Shown here piece after piece: positions 10,112 to 20,703 of a stretch of 64,000 nt of DNA; within the stretch, counting starts at the first letter, position 1; each line of letters begins with the position of its first letter. The stretch comes from Cristatella mucedo (lineage: Eukaryota > Bryozoa > Phylactolaemata > Cristatellidae): assembly GCA_009760855.2 (NCBI GenBank), contig WPIO01000047.1, forward strand, positions 1 through 64,000, in the 5' to 3' direction. The position numbers and the translations under genes are program-made. Under the pieces are notes generated by a model. The model was given only the letters and a program-made list of their open reading frames with translations. It was not told where the DNA came from and made no database searches.

Positions 10112-10504
10112 GCCGGCAGCCCTGTGCTACCTGGTGGTCCTGTGGAGGCGAACCCAGGCGAGAATGACCGTGTTACTCCTGGTGCAGAAGGCATGGCCGG
10201 CAATCTACCTTCAAATGCTGCCGATGAAGCACCCGACGACAACGAGGCATCTGAGGGTAGTGGTATCTCCGATCGTGGCACTGACCACCGGAGATTTCCG
10301 AGTAATGGTAGCCAGACCGGACGTGCAGACACCTCCAACAATGGCTCTGACGACTGCGACTCTGGTGAGGAGCATGGGGACATTGCTTCTGCAGCTGCCA
10401 GCAGACAGGTAGAAGACGACCAAAAATTACCTGTACCGGAAGAGAACACAGATTGCTACAAACCACCACCTACGGAACGTATCCTCATGCCAGAAGCACT
10501 ATAG
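10112..10504 (+). CDS. Receptor terminal cytoplasmic exon B0 (intact, long form)
   Basis: After the AATAG acceptor the exon is open in phase 0 for 130 codons to TAG 10502-10504. It begins AGSPVLPGGPVEANPGEND and ends PPPTERILMPEAL. It is highly acidic and rich in Ser, Asn, Gly and Pro, with no cysteine cluster or membrane segment, consistent with a disordered intracellular tail. It aligns along its length with the B exon at 61043 (shared blocks NGSQT, GEEHG/GEGHG, LPVPEENTD) and shares its start with the exons at 4158 and 15272. It fits in phase after exon A0 (6315-6427). I recognise no known domain; the assignment as a receptor tail comes from the matching cassette downstream of the transmembrane exon at 36.3 kb. 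Confidence 0.65.
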   Translation, partial: AGSPVLPGGPVEANPGENDRVTPGAEGMAGNLPSNAADEAPDDNEASEGSGISDRGTDHRRFPSNGSQTGRADTSNNGSDDCDSGEEHGDIASAAASRQVEDDQKLPVPEENTDCYKPPPTERILMPEAL

Positions 10505-11310
10505 GCCCCCTGTTGAAGGGTTTGTTAAGTGGCACAGTGGCAGCACTAACGCTCCAGCACGAAGTTTACAATCTTGACTTGTGAACGTGGCTACTACTGC
10601 TCGATAATGAATCCTACGGACAATACTTCGTGTAGCGCTCCGAGTGAAGAACACTGCAGCTTCAGCTAGGCGATGTGAGATGTGATCGATGTGTGGTGGT
10701 GCCCCTATAAATCTCCTTTGGCCTTTGAGTTTTTAGCCCTGCCGATGTCGATGCATACTTTGAATGAGTTCGAACTATGTCATAGAGCCTAAATATGACA
10801 TGCTACATGCATCTGGTAGCTTTTTGAAAAGCTGTTGTTGTGGAAACCGATTTTTGAGCTCTGTTATGGACTGGTTCGTCTTTTCAGTGTACTACCTGCA
10901 CTATGAAGTAGTTGTTGCATGTGAAAATTTGGGCAACTGCTCTGCTCCAATCTGCATGGAATGTAGCATAAGCTGTTCTTGGATTACCGCAGCAGCTGTT
11001 CTATCCTCGAAGTATTTGAAATACTCCGGCCCCAAATACGTTGAATGTTTGATATCACGTTAGAACATTTTCTCTCGTTAATTCACATGCATTTAAGAGT
11101 TGGTATATTCCATAGTGGTTAGTGGCTGGATTGGCAACGAACTTGTTTGGCATTGTCGGTACCCCATCTGCACTTTTGTATTCTTTATATTATTGCACCC
11201 AAGTCAGTTTGACTCGGGAATGTAAGTGCGATTACACTCCGACCTGTCATTTAAAATTATTTAAGTCTTGATACTTCAGTTAATATACCAGTGATACTAT
11301 TGTTTGGTTG
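10505..11310 (+). other. 3' flank of B0 and paralogous intron block
   Basis: Non-coding. Positions 10505-10660 match the flank after the B exon at 15272. Positions 10665-11085 match the 46.07-46.46 kb block of the tandem units, here without the LINE-alpha insertion those units carry. Positions 11086-11310 match the following intron segment. It is therefore an empty-site reference for the 46.46-kb insertion. Confidence 0.6.
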
Positions 11311-12598
11311 TTGGATTACCTCAATCCACGGCAATCCAACTCATTCCACTCTAAGTAGGCTAACATTGACCTAGCATTTGCGCTGCCGAGCTCAAATTTT
11401 GTGTTGATATTGTCGTTCACGTTCGATTTTATCTATCTCCCAAATTCATCGTCACTTCGCGCTCGAGCATTTATGCAAATGTGCTTCGACGCCGGACTCC
11501 TGTACAACAATCTAATGCAATCCACAGCAATCCATTTTAGTTTACGTCAATTCCACCTCAAATCAGGTGTGCACAGGTGCAAAGGTTTGGAGTATCAAAC
11601 TATGCTACACGTATAATGTACTCAGAAAGTTGTGAGCTATTTTGCCCCAGTGTTCTCACAAAGTCCAGTTGAATAGTATTGCAGTGGCACAATAATTCAG
11701 TAGTTCAGTACAGTCCAATACTTCAATTCACGGCAACTACCGCAATCTACTGCATTCCACCGCGAGACGAATGGAATCCTGTTCGAAAAGCTCCTTTTTC
11801 GATTGCATATGACAGCACACTCTGCGACAATTGCACTTAAAAATTTTCACTTGCATTGGCCCTGCCGTTCTCGTGCAACGTGCTGCAATCGACTGCAGTA
11901 GCCAGCGCCAATAACACAATCCACTTCAATCCACCGAAAAAAATCGAAATAGATTGTGCCGAGCTCCAGTTTGTATTGTACATAAAAGTGCATGGTGCTC
12001 TGAGCACCACCACTTAAAATAAAAATTGCATCCTCGCACTGTGGCAATGCACAGCAATCGCCTGGAATGATCTGGGAAACTATGGCAATCCACTCTATTC
12101 TTTTTCAAATCATCCTCAAATCGCCATAGCAAAGCTCCAATTAACATTGCATGCAGGACTAGACTCAGTTTAAAGTGCACCAACATACTTCGCTTCATTG
12201 TGCAAAAGCATTCTCAAGCTATGAATTGCAAGTGACTGCAACAGCCCAGCTGCAAAACGACCACAATGCGTGCACTTTGAGCTCGAATAGCGATATCATG
12301 TTGGTCTAATCTTTTGTTATTATGTAATCGCACAATTTCATTACAATTGCCTCAACCATGCGGCAACAATGCACTGCAATGGCCTGGGCTGATACAGCGA
12401 TCTACAGCAATCTGATGCAAAATGCCATGAAATCGGTTTCGCAATGCTCCAATTTTGAACGCATGCTACAAAGCACACTGGTTAAAGTCAAATACATCAT
12501 TTCAAGCAATTGTGCTCGTGCGATCTCGGGCAATGCATGGCAATCTATGGCAACGGCTCGGCTCGAAGCAGCAGTCTACTACAATCCGTGGCAAATCG

Positions 12599-14128
12599 AC
12601 TACAGTTTCCCTTCTTCCATTCTTATCAAAGATTCTTGAAAAAATTGTTGCTAAGCAGCTAGTTGAACATATTGAAAATAATGGAATGTCAGAAAAATTT
12701 CAATCAGGTTTCAAGAGGCAGCACTCTACTGAAACTGCTCTCCTCCGTGTTACAATGACATTCTACGTGGCAACGACGACGGGAATGTCACTGCCCTAGC
12801 TCTGCTAGATCTGTCTGCTGCCTTCGACACCATTGATCACGAAGTTCTGCTTGAGCGACTGAGAACAACGATCGGTCTGGCAGACGAAGCACTGGTGTGG
12901 TTTAAATCCTACTTGTCTGATCGTGTTCAATCCGTGTCGTGTGGGGGTCAGGTCTCAGACATGAGAAGGGTCACCTGTGGAGTCCCTCAAGGGTCTGTAC
13001 TTGGTCCCTTGCTGTTCTCCATTTATACGCAACCTCAGGGTAGAGTGATTAAGGCCTATGGAATAGGATATCACTTCTATGCTGACGATAATCAGTTGTA
13101 TTTGTCATTTAAACCGTCGGAATCTGCTGCGGCAACTGAGAAACTGAATGCTTGCCTTGCCGATATTCGATCCTGGATGTCGGAAAACTTCCTGAAATTA
13201 AATGACGATAAAACCGAACTGCTTCTCATAGGACACCCTAAGCGTGTGGCTGGATTAAAAGTCTTTGCTGTTGTAATAGGTGATGCTATTGTGCGACCTT
13301 CACCACGTGCTCGTAATCTAGGTGTCGTGTTCGACAGCTGCCTCAATTTCAAAAGCTTCATTCAGAAGACTGCCTCTACAGCTAGCCATCACATCCGATC
13401 CCTATCCAAGATTAGAAGCTGTCTCCCACAGTGGCTTGTAAAAAATTTAACTAGCTCTTTAGTTCTGTCTCGGCTTGATTATTGTAATTCCCTTTTGGCT
13501 GGGCTACTAAAGAAAGCTATAATGCCACTACAGCGGACTATGAATATGGCTGCAAGGCTGGTCTTCAAGTCCCAGCGGTTTGAGCACGCGTCTCCTTTGC
13601 TGAAAGAGCTAGGATGGTTGCCGGTTGAGAAAAGGATACAGAGCAAAGTTCTTACGCTGACCCACAAGGCCTGCCACGGCTTGGCTCCTTCATACCTAGC
13701 TGAACTGCTGCATCGTTTTCAGCCTGTTCGCGCCCTCAGGTCCTGTGTGGACAAAAAATTAGCTGCTTCATTCCTCCGCTTAAAGACAGTTGGCAACAGA
13801 AGCTTTAGCTCTGCAGGTCCTAGACTGTGGAACTCGCTTCCACAATTCTTACGCAACGACATCTACTCTCCAACTGCCGACTATGGCACATCTTTTTCAG
13901 CGGTCCTGAACTGCTACTTCTATGCTACTCACTACCTCAACTGCTCTCCTAACTGTGCTATGCTTCCCACTTTGTCTTTGTTGCGTGAGACGAAGTCTGT
14001 TGGCTACCGAATGCGTACCGAAAGCCGCTTATGCTGTGAGTGTGCTATACAAAACTCTCCTGCGTAACACCCACATGGTCTTTATGACTTTGTGGAGTTA
14101 CTGACGGAGATACATTACATTACATTAC
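12599..14128 (+). mobile_element. LINE-beta copy with target-site duplication
   Basis: A second non-LTR family, 5'-truncated at the start of the reverse transcriptase fingers. It is flanked by AAATCG at 12593-12598 and 14129-14134. Its 3' end is distinct from LINE-alpha: TTTGTGGAGTTACTGACGGAG followed by TACATTACATTACATTAC. Other copies are at 20704-21441 and 30741-31232, both minus strand. Confidence 0.85.
12605..14067 (+). pseudogene. LINE-beta reverse transcriptase ORF (one frameshift)
   Basis: Non-LTR reverse transcriptase. Recognisable are VSLLPFLSKILEKIVAKQL-like fingers, LDLSAAFDTIDHEVLLERL (about 12808-12860), [29 protein letters not shown] (catalytic Asp pair, about 13070-13100), NDDKTELLLIG and a long C-terminal region ending NSPA with a stop at 14065-14067. 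One base appears lost near 12751 (CGTGTTACAATGAC, expected GTxTACAATGAC), so the N-terminal part is in another frame. From about 12890 to 14064 the frame is open. No endonuclease is present. Confidence 0.85.
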
Positions 14129-14642
14129 AAATCGGCTGCTTGAAGTGCCAATTGTCACCGCATTTTACATTTCTTTGGGGTAAAAGTGAAACCTTAGGAC
14201 TTTCAAGCTATTTTTCAAGCTAATTGTCAACAATGCATGGCAATAGACAGCTATGGCAGGGACCAATACCGCAATTCGTGGCAAATCGACGAGAAATCGA
14301 CTGCACCAAACTCCAATTCTCATTCCACATCTCACTGAGCTCACATATACTTTCAACCCGCTCTGACCGTTAAATCTTGGGCGATGCATGGCAATCGATG
14401 GCAATTGCTGGGGAAATTACAGAAACCTTTAACGGTCATTAAAAAATGGACTGGACTTTGCCGGGTGTCGCTCCCATTTAGATTTCTCATTTGCGTAACC
14501 TCTATCTTTGGTGCTCCCACGAAATGCTAGCTCTCGGTCACCACGTTGCAATCAACGACAATGGCCCATGCCAATATAGCAATCTTCTTCAGTCAGTCGC
14601 AAATCGACTGCAACTATGCTGTGGAAAGCTAATCTACACATC

Positions 14643-14682
14643 AGGTATTACATCGCACTTTTTAAAGTGCGATGTTATACCT
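14643..14682. repeat. Near-perfect 19-bp inverted repeat (hairpin)
   Basis: The arms AGGTATTACATCGCACTTT and AAAGTGCGATGTTATACCT are separated by two bases and differ at one position. The hairpin is followed at once by two copies of a roughly 21-bp direct repeat (AATTATTTACGCTTAATGTT, then AATTATTTATGCTTAATGTT, to about 14723). It lies at the right edge of the satellite-like region. Role unknown. Confidence 0.85.
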
Positions 14683-14735
14683 AATTATTTACGCTTAATG
14701 TTAATTATTTATGCTTAATGTTAATATGCTTAACC

Positions 14736-15271
14736 CAGCAAGTTTATAAGGATGATTAGGGGTAGGTAAGGAAGCTGGATTAGTTTAACTTGTGTGCTTC
14801 AATTTCGTTTGGTCAAAGGTTACGTTTGCTATCGTTGTGAAAACGGCCACAGCAGTCACCCCCTGTTAGCAGCTTTGAAGCCAGGTAGGTATTGTTACTG
14901 CTACATTTTCATCTGTCACTGTTTTTCTCCAAGTTCGGCCAGCGTTTGGGCCGGTTTTTTCAGCATTGAACAGCTTCCTCATTCAAAGCCAAAATGTCAC
15001 CTTACTTTGAAAGTTCCTTAAGAGGTTCTATTGGGTGTCGGAGGACTGGTTATACAGTCTCTTTGCATTAACTGGCAGTTTATGCATGAAGCTTGCTGCT
15101 GTGGTAGTAATGTGCAGACCTCCTCAACCACTTTCTTATTACCTTTGTGGTCAAGATCGTAGGAGTGTTTAGCACTTTGCTGAGGCAGACTGTATCATTA
15201 TTTAGCCTGTGGTCGGATGTAATTCAAATAGTTCCGTTACTGAGCACGTTTTGTCTTACTTTGTGCAACAG
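14736..15271 (+). other. Intron end preceding the B exon at 15272
   Basis: Paralogous to 9590-10111, 47355-47869 and 60530-61042. It holds the shared landmarks GAAGCTGGATTAGTTTA, GGGCCGGTTTT and AAAGTTCCTTAAGA, and ends with TACTTTGTGCAACAG. No exon A is visible upstream of it, so this B exon has no private A partner in the window. Confidence 0.65.
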
Positions 15272-15640
15272 GCCGTCGGCAGCCCTTTGCCACCCGATCT
15301 CTCTGGGGAAGTGAACCCAGTCACGAATGACCTTGATAATCGCGGCACACAAGGCGCATCCAGCAGCGGTCCTAAAGCTGCAGATTCCGATGCAACCGAC
15401 GGCAAAAACGCACCAAAGAGTACGTAGCCAGACCGTGCATGCAGACGCCACTAACGCCCTGCTGGGCGGCGACCGTTGTGAGGGGCACCGAGACAAGCCT
15501 CCTGGAGCTGCCGGTGGACTGCCAGTGAACGGCAATAGATTACCCGTACCGGAAGAGAACACAGATAACTTAAAAAACACATCTACAAAGGTTCCCTACC
15601 GGAAACACTACAGACGCTCTGTTGAGGGGGTTGTGGGGTG
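15272..15640 (+). pseudogene. Terminal exon B (copy at 15 kb), frameshifted
   Basis: Opens in phase 0 after CAACAG with AVGSPLPPDLSGEVNPVTND and runs 51 codons to TAG 15425-15427. Relative to the exon at 61043 it lacks about 60 nt around this point. Homology continues in a different frame (SQTVHADATNALLGGDRCEG, then GAAGGLPVNGNRLPVPEENT). A further shift lies near 15590, where the 61043 copy reads NTPTESLTLPETLE. So it is probably a relic, though a 51-residue truncated tail ending NAPKST cannot be excluded. The downstream flank is paralogous to that of the 61043 exon for more than 2 kb. Confidence 0.6.
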
Positions 15641-17241
15641 GCTCAGTGGCACCGCTAACTTTCCAGCACGAAGGTTACAATCTTTCGAACACGGCTACTA
15701 CTAATTGGTAAAGAACCCCGGAAAAATACTTCATGTAGCGCTCCCAGGGCTGCATTTTTCACGCAGTTTTGGCAAGCCGCGGGCTCGCCGATGACTGCAA
15801 AAGCCGCAGAGGAGGATTTGTCCACGGCTCAGAGAATGCGTCCTCATACAGTAACGCGTTTGAAAACCAAGAAATGTTTGGCTGCAAACGGGTTTCTCGC
15901 ACGTAGTCTGCACTCCCATTTCTCTTGGTGCAATGCCACTCACCTGTTTGAGGCATGATTTGATCCCGTGTTAGCAAGCATCCGGGGTCAGCACTCTGCT
16001 AAGACTGAGCCGATCTAGCAGATGCAGATATTTGGTAATATCGTGCAACCGCAGCCCCTAATCTGCCAGCCTTGCAAACGTGAGGGTTACTCGAAATAGA
16101 AGTAATTGATGACTGCTGATATGCCGTTGGTGTCTCGTCTCGTCTACATATTAATTGCATCATTATACTATACTAGTTCGTCATTGTATCACCATTATAT
16201 TATCACATAATAATATTTTTACGTCAGAATATTATATTTGAATTCATATATATTATCATGGTCTATTTATTATTATATTATTGTATTGCTATGTCGTCAT
16301 TATATTATCAAAATACACGTGTTACATGTTCATCAGCATTTATCTTACAAGTGTCTGGCATTTTGGTAATAGTCGCCAGCCTATTGTTAAGCCACTCTTG
16401 TGGCACCCAGTGCTTGTTGCAATCATCTGAAACGGCCAATTACTGCTGAGTCTGTGGGTGCAAGTTCATTGATGACTGGTTAATGCTGCCCACTTACACT
16501 TAAGCTTAGCAATCGAGCTCGATACCTGCAGTATCTGATCTTTTATCGTCTACTGCAAACTTGTGCCTCCGTTCGTGTGCTGGAAGCTCCTACCGCTAGC
16601 AAACCTGTAATAACAGAAGTGTCATTCGCCGTGGAGACTTAGTGGACATATTCCGAAATGGTGCAAGTTTCTACCTGGTACAAGTAGCAGGGCATGACAG
16701 GCAGGCTGATGCACCCAGGCAAGCCCTGTATTTGTAGAAGCATAATCAGGTCTGGTACTATGGCTTGATGTGTGACTTCGAGGCAGATGTTTTTTTTTAT
16801 TATAGTTTTATCTTCTAGTATCTCGATGATACTGGCAGTATGTTTCCCATAATTGCCTACTCCTGACAGATGCACGAGAGATTGATTCGGCTAGTATCGC
16901 CCCCCTGTACACAGTGGGACGTGATTCGTGGTTTTTTCGTACCCCAGCCGTCAGCTGCTGTGACAGGTTTGCCAGATTGCTTTCGGAATGATTCGCCTGT
17001 GTAGTGCTGTGGGTGCTATTAATGTAATTAGTGCCTCAGTGTCACATGGACCGTGGTTGTGCAAGTATTAACTTGGTTTAGCTACTTTTTGTATTGCCAT
17101 TATTTTATTTACAAATAAGTTGTTACATGAGATTTCTGCATCAAGCTGTGATATGTTTCTTGTGAGTGATCCTTTGCCTATTTTGCCTAACCGTGTCTAG
17201 CAAGCTTGCTCCATGGAGTCCTTGTCCTCGCCGTTTGCAAT
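15641..17241. repeat. Segmental duplication block, paralogous to 61.48-63.07 kb
   Basis: Collinear with the right end of the window. Shared landmarks include GGCAAGCCGC, the AT-rich tract at about 16150-16320 (62.0-62.16 kb), TGTCTGGCATTTTGGTAATAGTCGCC, and GTGCAAGTTTC-ACCTGGTACAAGTAGCAGGGCATGAC. Many small indels separate the copies, so this duplication is much older than the 6.6-kb tandem units. No supported gene. Confidence 0.7.
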
Positions 17242-17345
17242 TTATAAGCTAGTTTCCCTTTGCAGCAAGTGTAAAGCGAATAGAAAGAGATTGAGTTCTC
17301 TGAGGGTGCTTTATCAAGTGCCTTATTATTATTATTATTATTCTT
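17242..17345 (+). mobile_element. Short LINE-alpha 3' tail, present in only one paralogue
   Basis: Little more than the terminal stem-loop (about 17275-17315) and (ATT)n tail of LINE-alpha. The paralogous sequence at about 63065-63080 passes directly from GTGATTTATAGGCT to GGTGGCTACC without it, so it arrived after the segmental duplication. Confidence 0.75.
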
Positions 17346-17705
17346 AGTGGCTAAATGGTCGACCTTTATGGCTCATGCTTCAATTGCCTACTCATCCTAA
17401 GTTTTACTCATTGCAGGCTAAAAATCTGGTCTGCACCTGTAGGTAGCTGAATCTGCCTGGCTGTAGATGCATGCATCTCCCCCCTCAACTTACCTCAAGG
17501 ATTTCTCATTCGTGTTATGCTAATGAATTTTTTGTAACCCTCAGAAAAGCCATGCGGCTTTCTACGTGCGATCGGTAGCCAGTAGTTTTAATTCTCAAGA
17601 AATCAAGTAAAACTGAGCTATTGCTGTGTTAAGCAAGTACAAGGCAAACAGTAAGTGGAGTGGAAAGCAGCCAATGGCATTTCAAAAACCGGCTGCAGAA
17701 GAAAT
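17346..17705. repeat. Segmental duplication block, paralogous to 63.07-63.43 kb
   Basis: Collinear with the right end of the window (shared TAGATGCATGCATCTCCCCC, CTTACCTCAAGGATTTCTCA and TTTCTACGTGCGATC). Non-coding. Confidence 0.7.
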
Positions 17706-18760
17706 GAGCCATCGAATTATCTCAGCTCTCTTGCTGCATGTATTGATGGCATTCGCACATGAATGGCAGCACAATTTCTGAAATTGAATGATGATAAAAC
17801 CAACTTACAGGTTATGGGCAAACCAAGTCTGATTCAGAAATTGGAAAGGTTAACACTCACAATTGGCCCTGCCAGCAAACGTCTTGTTGAATCTGCACAC
17901 AATCTAGGTGTCATATTTCAAGGTGACCTTAAATTAGACAATCACATCAGCTCCACAGTGAAGTCTGCCTACTTTAAGCTACATAACATTGTGGAAATTC
18001 GGGCTTGCTTAGACAGAGACACCACATTTGAATTGGTCCGCGAATTTAGAAAGTCCGATCCCGTTGTCTGTAACTCACTGCTTGCTGATTTACCGACCTG
18101 TGCAATAAGGCTTTTTTCTCTTTTGCAAAACTCTGCAGCTTGGCTTATCTCTTGTGAGCGTCGCATTGGTCACATCACACCTTTTCTAGCTAACCTGCAC
18201 TGGCTCTCAGTTAAGCAGGGCATCGACTTCAAAGTTCGCTCACTCATTTATAGGTCGCTTCATTTTCTGGCTCCTGCCTACCTCTCAAATCTACTCTCTT
18301 CGAAAGGCTAATCATCGTACCACCCGCTATTCGAAATCTGACCGTTTACCTATACCTCTAACAAACCTCAAATCCTTTGGAGACCGTGCCTTTAGTGTAT
18401 ATGCTGCCAAAGCCTGGAATTCACTTCCGACTGGCATCACTACATCTCCTGACTCGACGACATTTATAAAGATGCTAGAAATGCATCTATTTATCCCAGC
18501 ATTTAGTGGGTCCTTGTGATTCGTCCCTTGTGGGCTTGTGCATGCTAAGGCTCTGCACGATGCCACTAGCCATCTTTGAATGCTGAACTGGTGCATGCCA
18601 TCTCTAACCATGTTATGCTCGTTGTCATTGATCATGCTACCACTTACCATTCGATCATGCTTCCTTTTCAGCAAATGTGAAGTGCTTAGAAAGAGATTAA
18701 GTTCTTTGATGGTTCTATACTAATGTATTGTTATTGTTTTTGTTATTATTTTTATTACGT
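17706..18760 (+). mobile_element. LINE-alpha copy, post-YADD region to 3' end
   Basis: Carries [21 protein letters not shown], the C-terminal domain with frame breaks near 18310, the 3' UTR and a mutated stem-loop and tail (about 18678-18755). The same insertion continues at 63440-64000, so it predates the segmental duplication. It starts after an internal LINE position without a visible target-site duplication. Confidence 0.8.
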
Positions 18761-19324
18761 GCTTAACATTCATTATACAGGCAATGGGAGCTGCTGCTAG
18801 TGTGGGCCCTAACGATAGACAGCGAAAAGTTTCGTTAGGCAGATTGTCCGTTGTACACTATAAAAATGCAAAAAATCTGTGACGTTAATGCTGAAATCTG
18901 ACAGCAGTTTAAATCAAGCTGAGCCAGCAGCTTTAGGAATGTGATCGGAATACTCTCGGTCTCTCACCTGGCATTATGACAAAGGAAGGAATGTCTTATT
19001 GATTTTATTAGCTAACTACTCGTTCATGCGGCATTTAGAACATCTTGACTCTTTTATTATTTGCATTTGCACTATGTGCCAAGCTTAGCAAGGAGAAAAC
19101 TGGCTTGCTAAGCCACCCTATGTAGGCTATTAATAAGCTAGAGCTGCTTAGTTGTTTCAAGGTTTTGTGATGGATTCGAAAGGAGAAATGATGAGCTATT
19201 CAACTTGGGAATTTTTTTTAGCGTGGCCACCATTCTATTTTGGCTACGAATGGCTGACTTAAAAACAGCAAACATTGCTATTATCAAGAGAAGCGCTGAC
19301 TACATTTGCTCTTGCTGGAATAAT
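18761..19324. other. No recognisable feature
   Basis: Mixed-composition non-coding DNA. I found no exon with paired splice sites, no repeat family match and no simple repeat. Confidence 0.4.
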
Positions 19325-19802
19325 GCTGTCGAGGCTTGTCTGTCGTGAGCGTCGCAGTTGCCACGTCACACAGCTTCTCGCCGACCTGCACTGGCTATGT
19401 GTCAAGCAACGGATCGACTTCAAGACTGTCGCTCATTTTTAGGTCACTTCATTCTTTGGCTCCAGCCTATCTCTTAGATCTCCTCCCGCACTAGGTCAAA
19501 AATCGTACCACTTGCTTTTCGGAATCTAACAGTTTACCAATACCTCGTACAAACCTCAAATTCTTATGAAGACCGTGCATTTAGTTCGTATGCTCCCAGC
19601 GCATGTAACTCACTCCCGACTTGCGTCACAACATCCCCTGACTCGACCACATTTAAAAAGAACTTGAAAACACGCCTATTTAGGAGAGCATTTAGTAGGT
19701 CCTGGAGATTCATCCTTTATGTGCTTAAGCGTGCTGACACTGTGCATGCTGCCACTAACCACACTTGCATGCTGACCCTATACGTGTCACCCCTAACCAT
19801 GG
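19325..19802 (+). mobile_element. LINE-alpha C-terminal fragment lacking its tail
   Basis: Begins at the RLVCRERRSCHVT block and continues into the 3' UTR, ending at CACCCCTAACCATGG without the stem-loop. Several frameshifts. The missing tail suggests a later deletion or rearrangement, because LINE insertions normally keep their 3' end. Confidence 0.8.
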
Positions 19803-20159
19803 TTTTATGCCTGGAACTGATTTCATTGCCGAGTAACTATTTTAGACTAGAACGTTACTGAAAAATTGGGCTAGGCTGAAGTTTACGTTTGGTAACGTTG
19901 CCATCAAATTTAGCAGACAATTGATTGCCACGCGATCTACGGGTGTGCTAACAAATACGTGATATAAGTAATTCTAGCAGTCAAATACAGGAATTTCATT
20001 ATTGGGTTTAGCATATCTCGAGAAGGAAATGATTTCTATGTCGTCTAGGAAGCTGGCGCTACAGACAGCGCTTCGGCCCTGGGTTTCATCGCGTTAGTAG
20101 AACGGATGCAGGATCTGCAGCGTTTGTATTTTTCCTCATTTGTTCTTGGAGTTTAACAA
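19803..20159. other. No recognisable feature
   Basis: Non-coding DNA between LINE fragments. No splice-bounded open frame or repeat was recognised. Confidence 0.4.
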
Positions 20160-20286
20160 TAGCAATAATAATAATATACTTAATAAAGCATCCTCAGAGA
20201 ACTCAATCTCTTTCTAGGCGCTTTATAATGCTGCAAAGGAAGCACGATCGAATGGTTAGTGTTAGCATGCTCGATAAACAACAAGA
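20160..20286 (-). mobile_element. LINE-alpha 3' tail (minus), host for nested SINEs
   Basis: An AATAATAATA tail and stem-loop on the minus strand (about 20195-20225), then 3' UTR. The family sequence breaks after GATAAACAAC and resumes as AACATGGTTA at about 20431-20440 and again near 20632-20703, so two SINEs and a LINE-beta interrupt one older element. Confidence 0.7.
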
Positions 20287-20430
20287 AGAGCTGGGTTGGT
20301 CCAGCGGTTAAGATGCTCGCCCCTACTTAAGGTCTGGCTGAGGTCGTGGGCTCGAGCTCTGAGGCTTATGTAAAGCACCTGAATAGAGATTAAGTTCTCT
20401 TGGGGCGCTATACAAATGAATTATATATAT
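20287..20430 (+). mobile_element. SINE-I (tRNA-derived), nested in a LINE tail
   Basis: A tRNA-like head with a perfect A box (TGGTCCAGCGG, 20297-20307) and a B box with slight changes (GGCTCGAGCTC, 20349-20359), 52 bp apart end to start. A body then ends in a LINE-alpha-like tail: AAAGCACCTGAATAGAGATT, AAGTTCTCTTGGGGCGC, TATACAAATGAATTATATAT. RNA polymerase III would transcribe such an element from the internal boxes, and the shared tail would recruit a partner LINE enzyme. Other copies are at 24008, 24540 (minus) and 39989. Confidence 0.85.
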
Positions 20431-20436
20431 AACATG

Positions 20437-20637
20437 GTTAAATAATAATAAATAATAAATCCTAGCTGATTAAACAGCCTCTTTTTGTATAGCGTAGAAG
20501 AGCCTTTACGGCTATTACCACCGCTTGCAGTGGCGATATAGAATCACCCACCACAGGAATCGAACCCACGACCTCGGGACCGAGGTCATGAAAGCAACCG
20601 CCTTACCCAGTGTGCCATCACGGCTCGTAAGGGTTAA
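20437..20637 (-). mobile_element. SINE-II (tRNA-derived)
   Basis: Minus-strand element with a tRNA-like head. The B box lies at 20556-20566 (reverse complement of GGTTCGATTCC), preceded in sense by TGGCACACTGGGTAAGGCGG as the A-box region. The body differs from SINE-I: GCAAGCGGTGGTAATAGCCG, then AAAGGCTCTTCTACGC and an AATAAT-type tail. GGTTAA flanks it on both sides (about 20435-20440 and 20631-20636), probably the target-site duplication. Relatives are at 25140, 38925 and possibly 24712. Confidence 0.75.
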
Positions 20638-20703
20638 TGCACAGTGGGAGCATAAAGGTGAAGTTAGTAGTTAGTGGTAGTTAAGGCAGCATGCAACAGT
20701 AAT

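Larger units (their letters stand above)
11311..14735. repeat. Diverged satellite-like region (GCAATCCACTGCAATC-type words), split by a LINE
   Basis: At 11311-12592 and again at 14135-14650 the sequence is a loose repetition of short words such as GGCAATCCAC, GCAATCGACTGCA, GGCAAATCGAC and CGAGCTCCAATTT, in the same order several times, suggesting degenerate tandem monomers of very roughly 150-200 bp. It carries no coding signal. It interrupts the paralogous intron sequence that stops near 11310 and resumes near 14736. The LINE-beta copy at 12599-14128 landed inside it. The monomer length is my estimate by eye. Confidence 0.5.

Noticed and set aside
20297-20360. tRNA genes suggested by A and B boxes at 20.3, 24.0 and 25.2 kb and on the minus strand at 20.5 and 39.0 kb
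   Set aside because: Box spacing is right but the tRNA arms do not pair well and each is followed by a SINE body and LINE-like tail.
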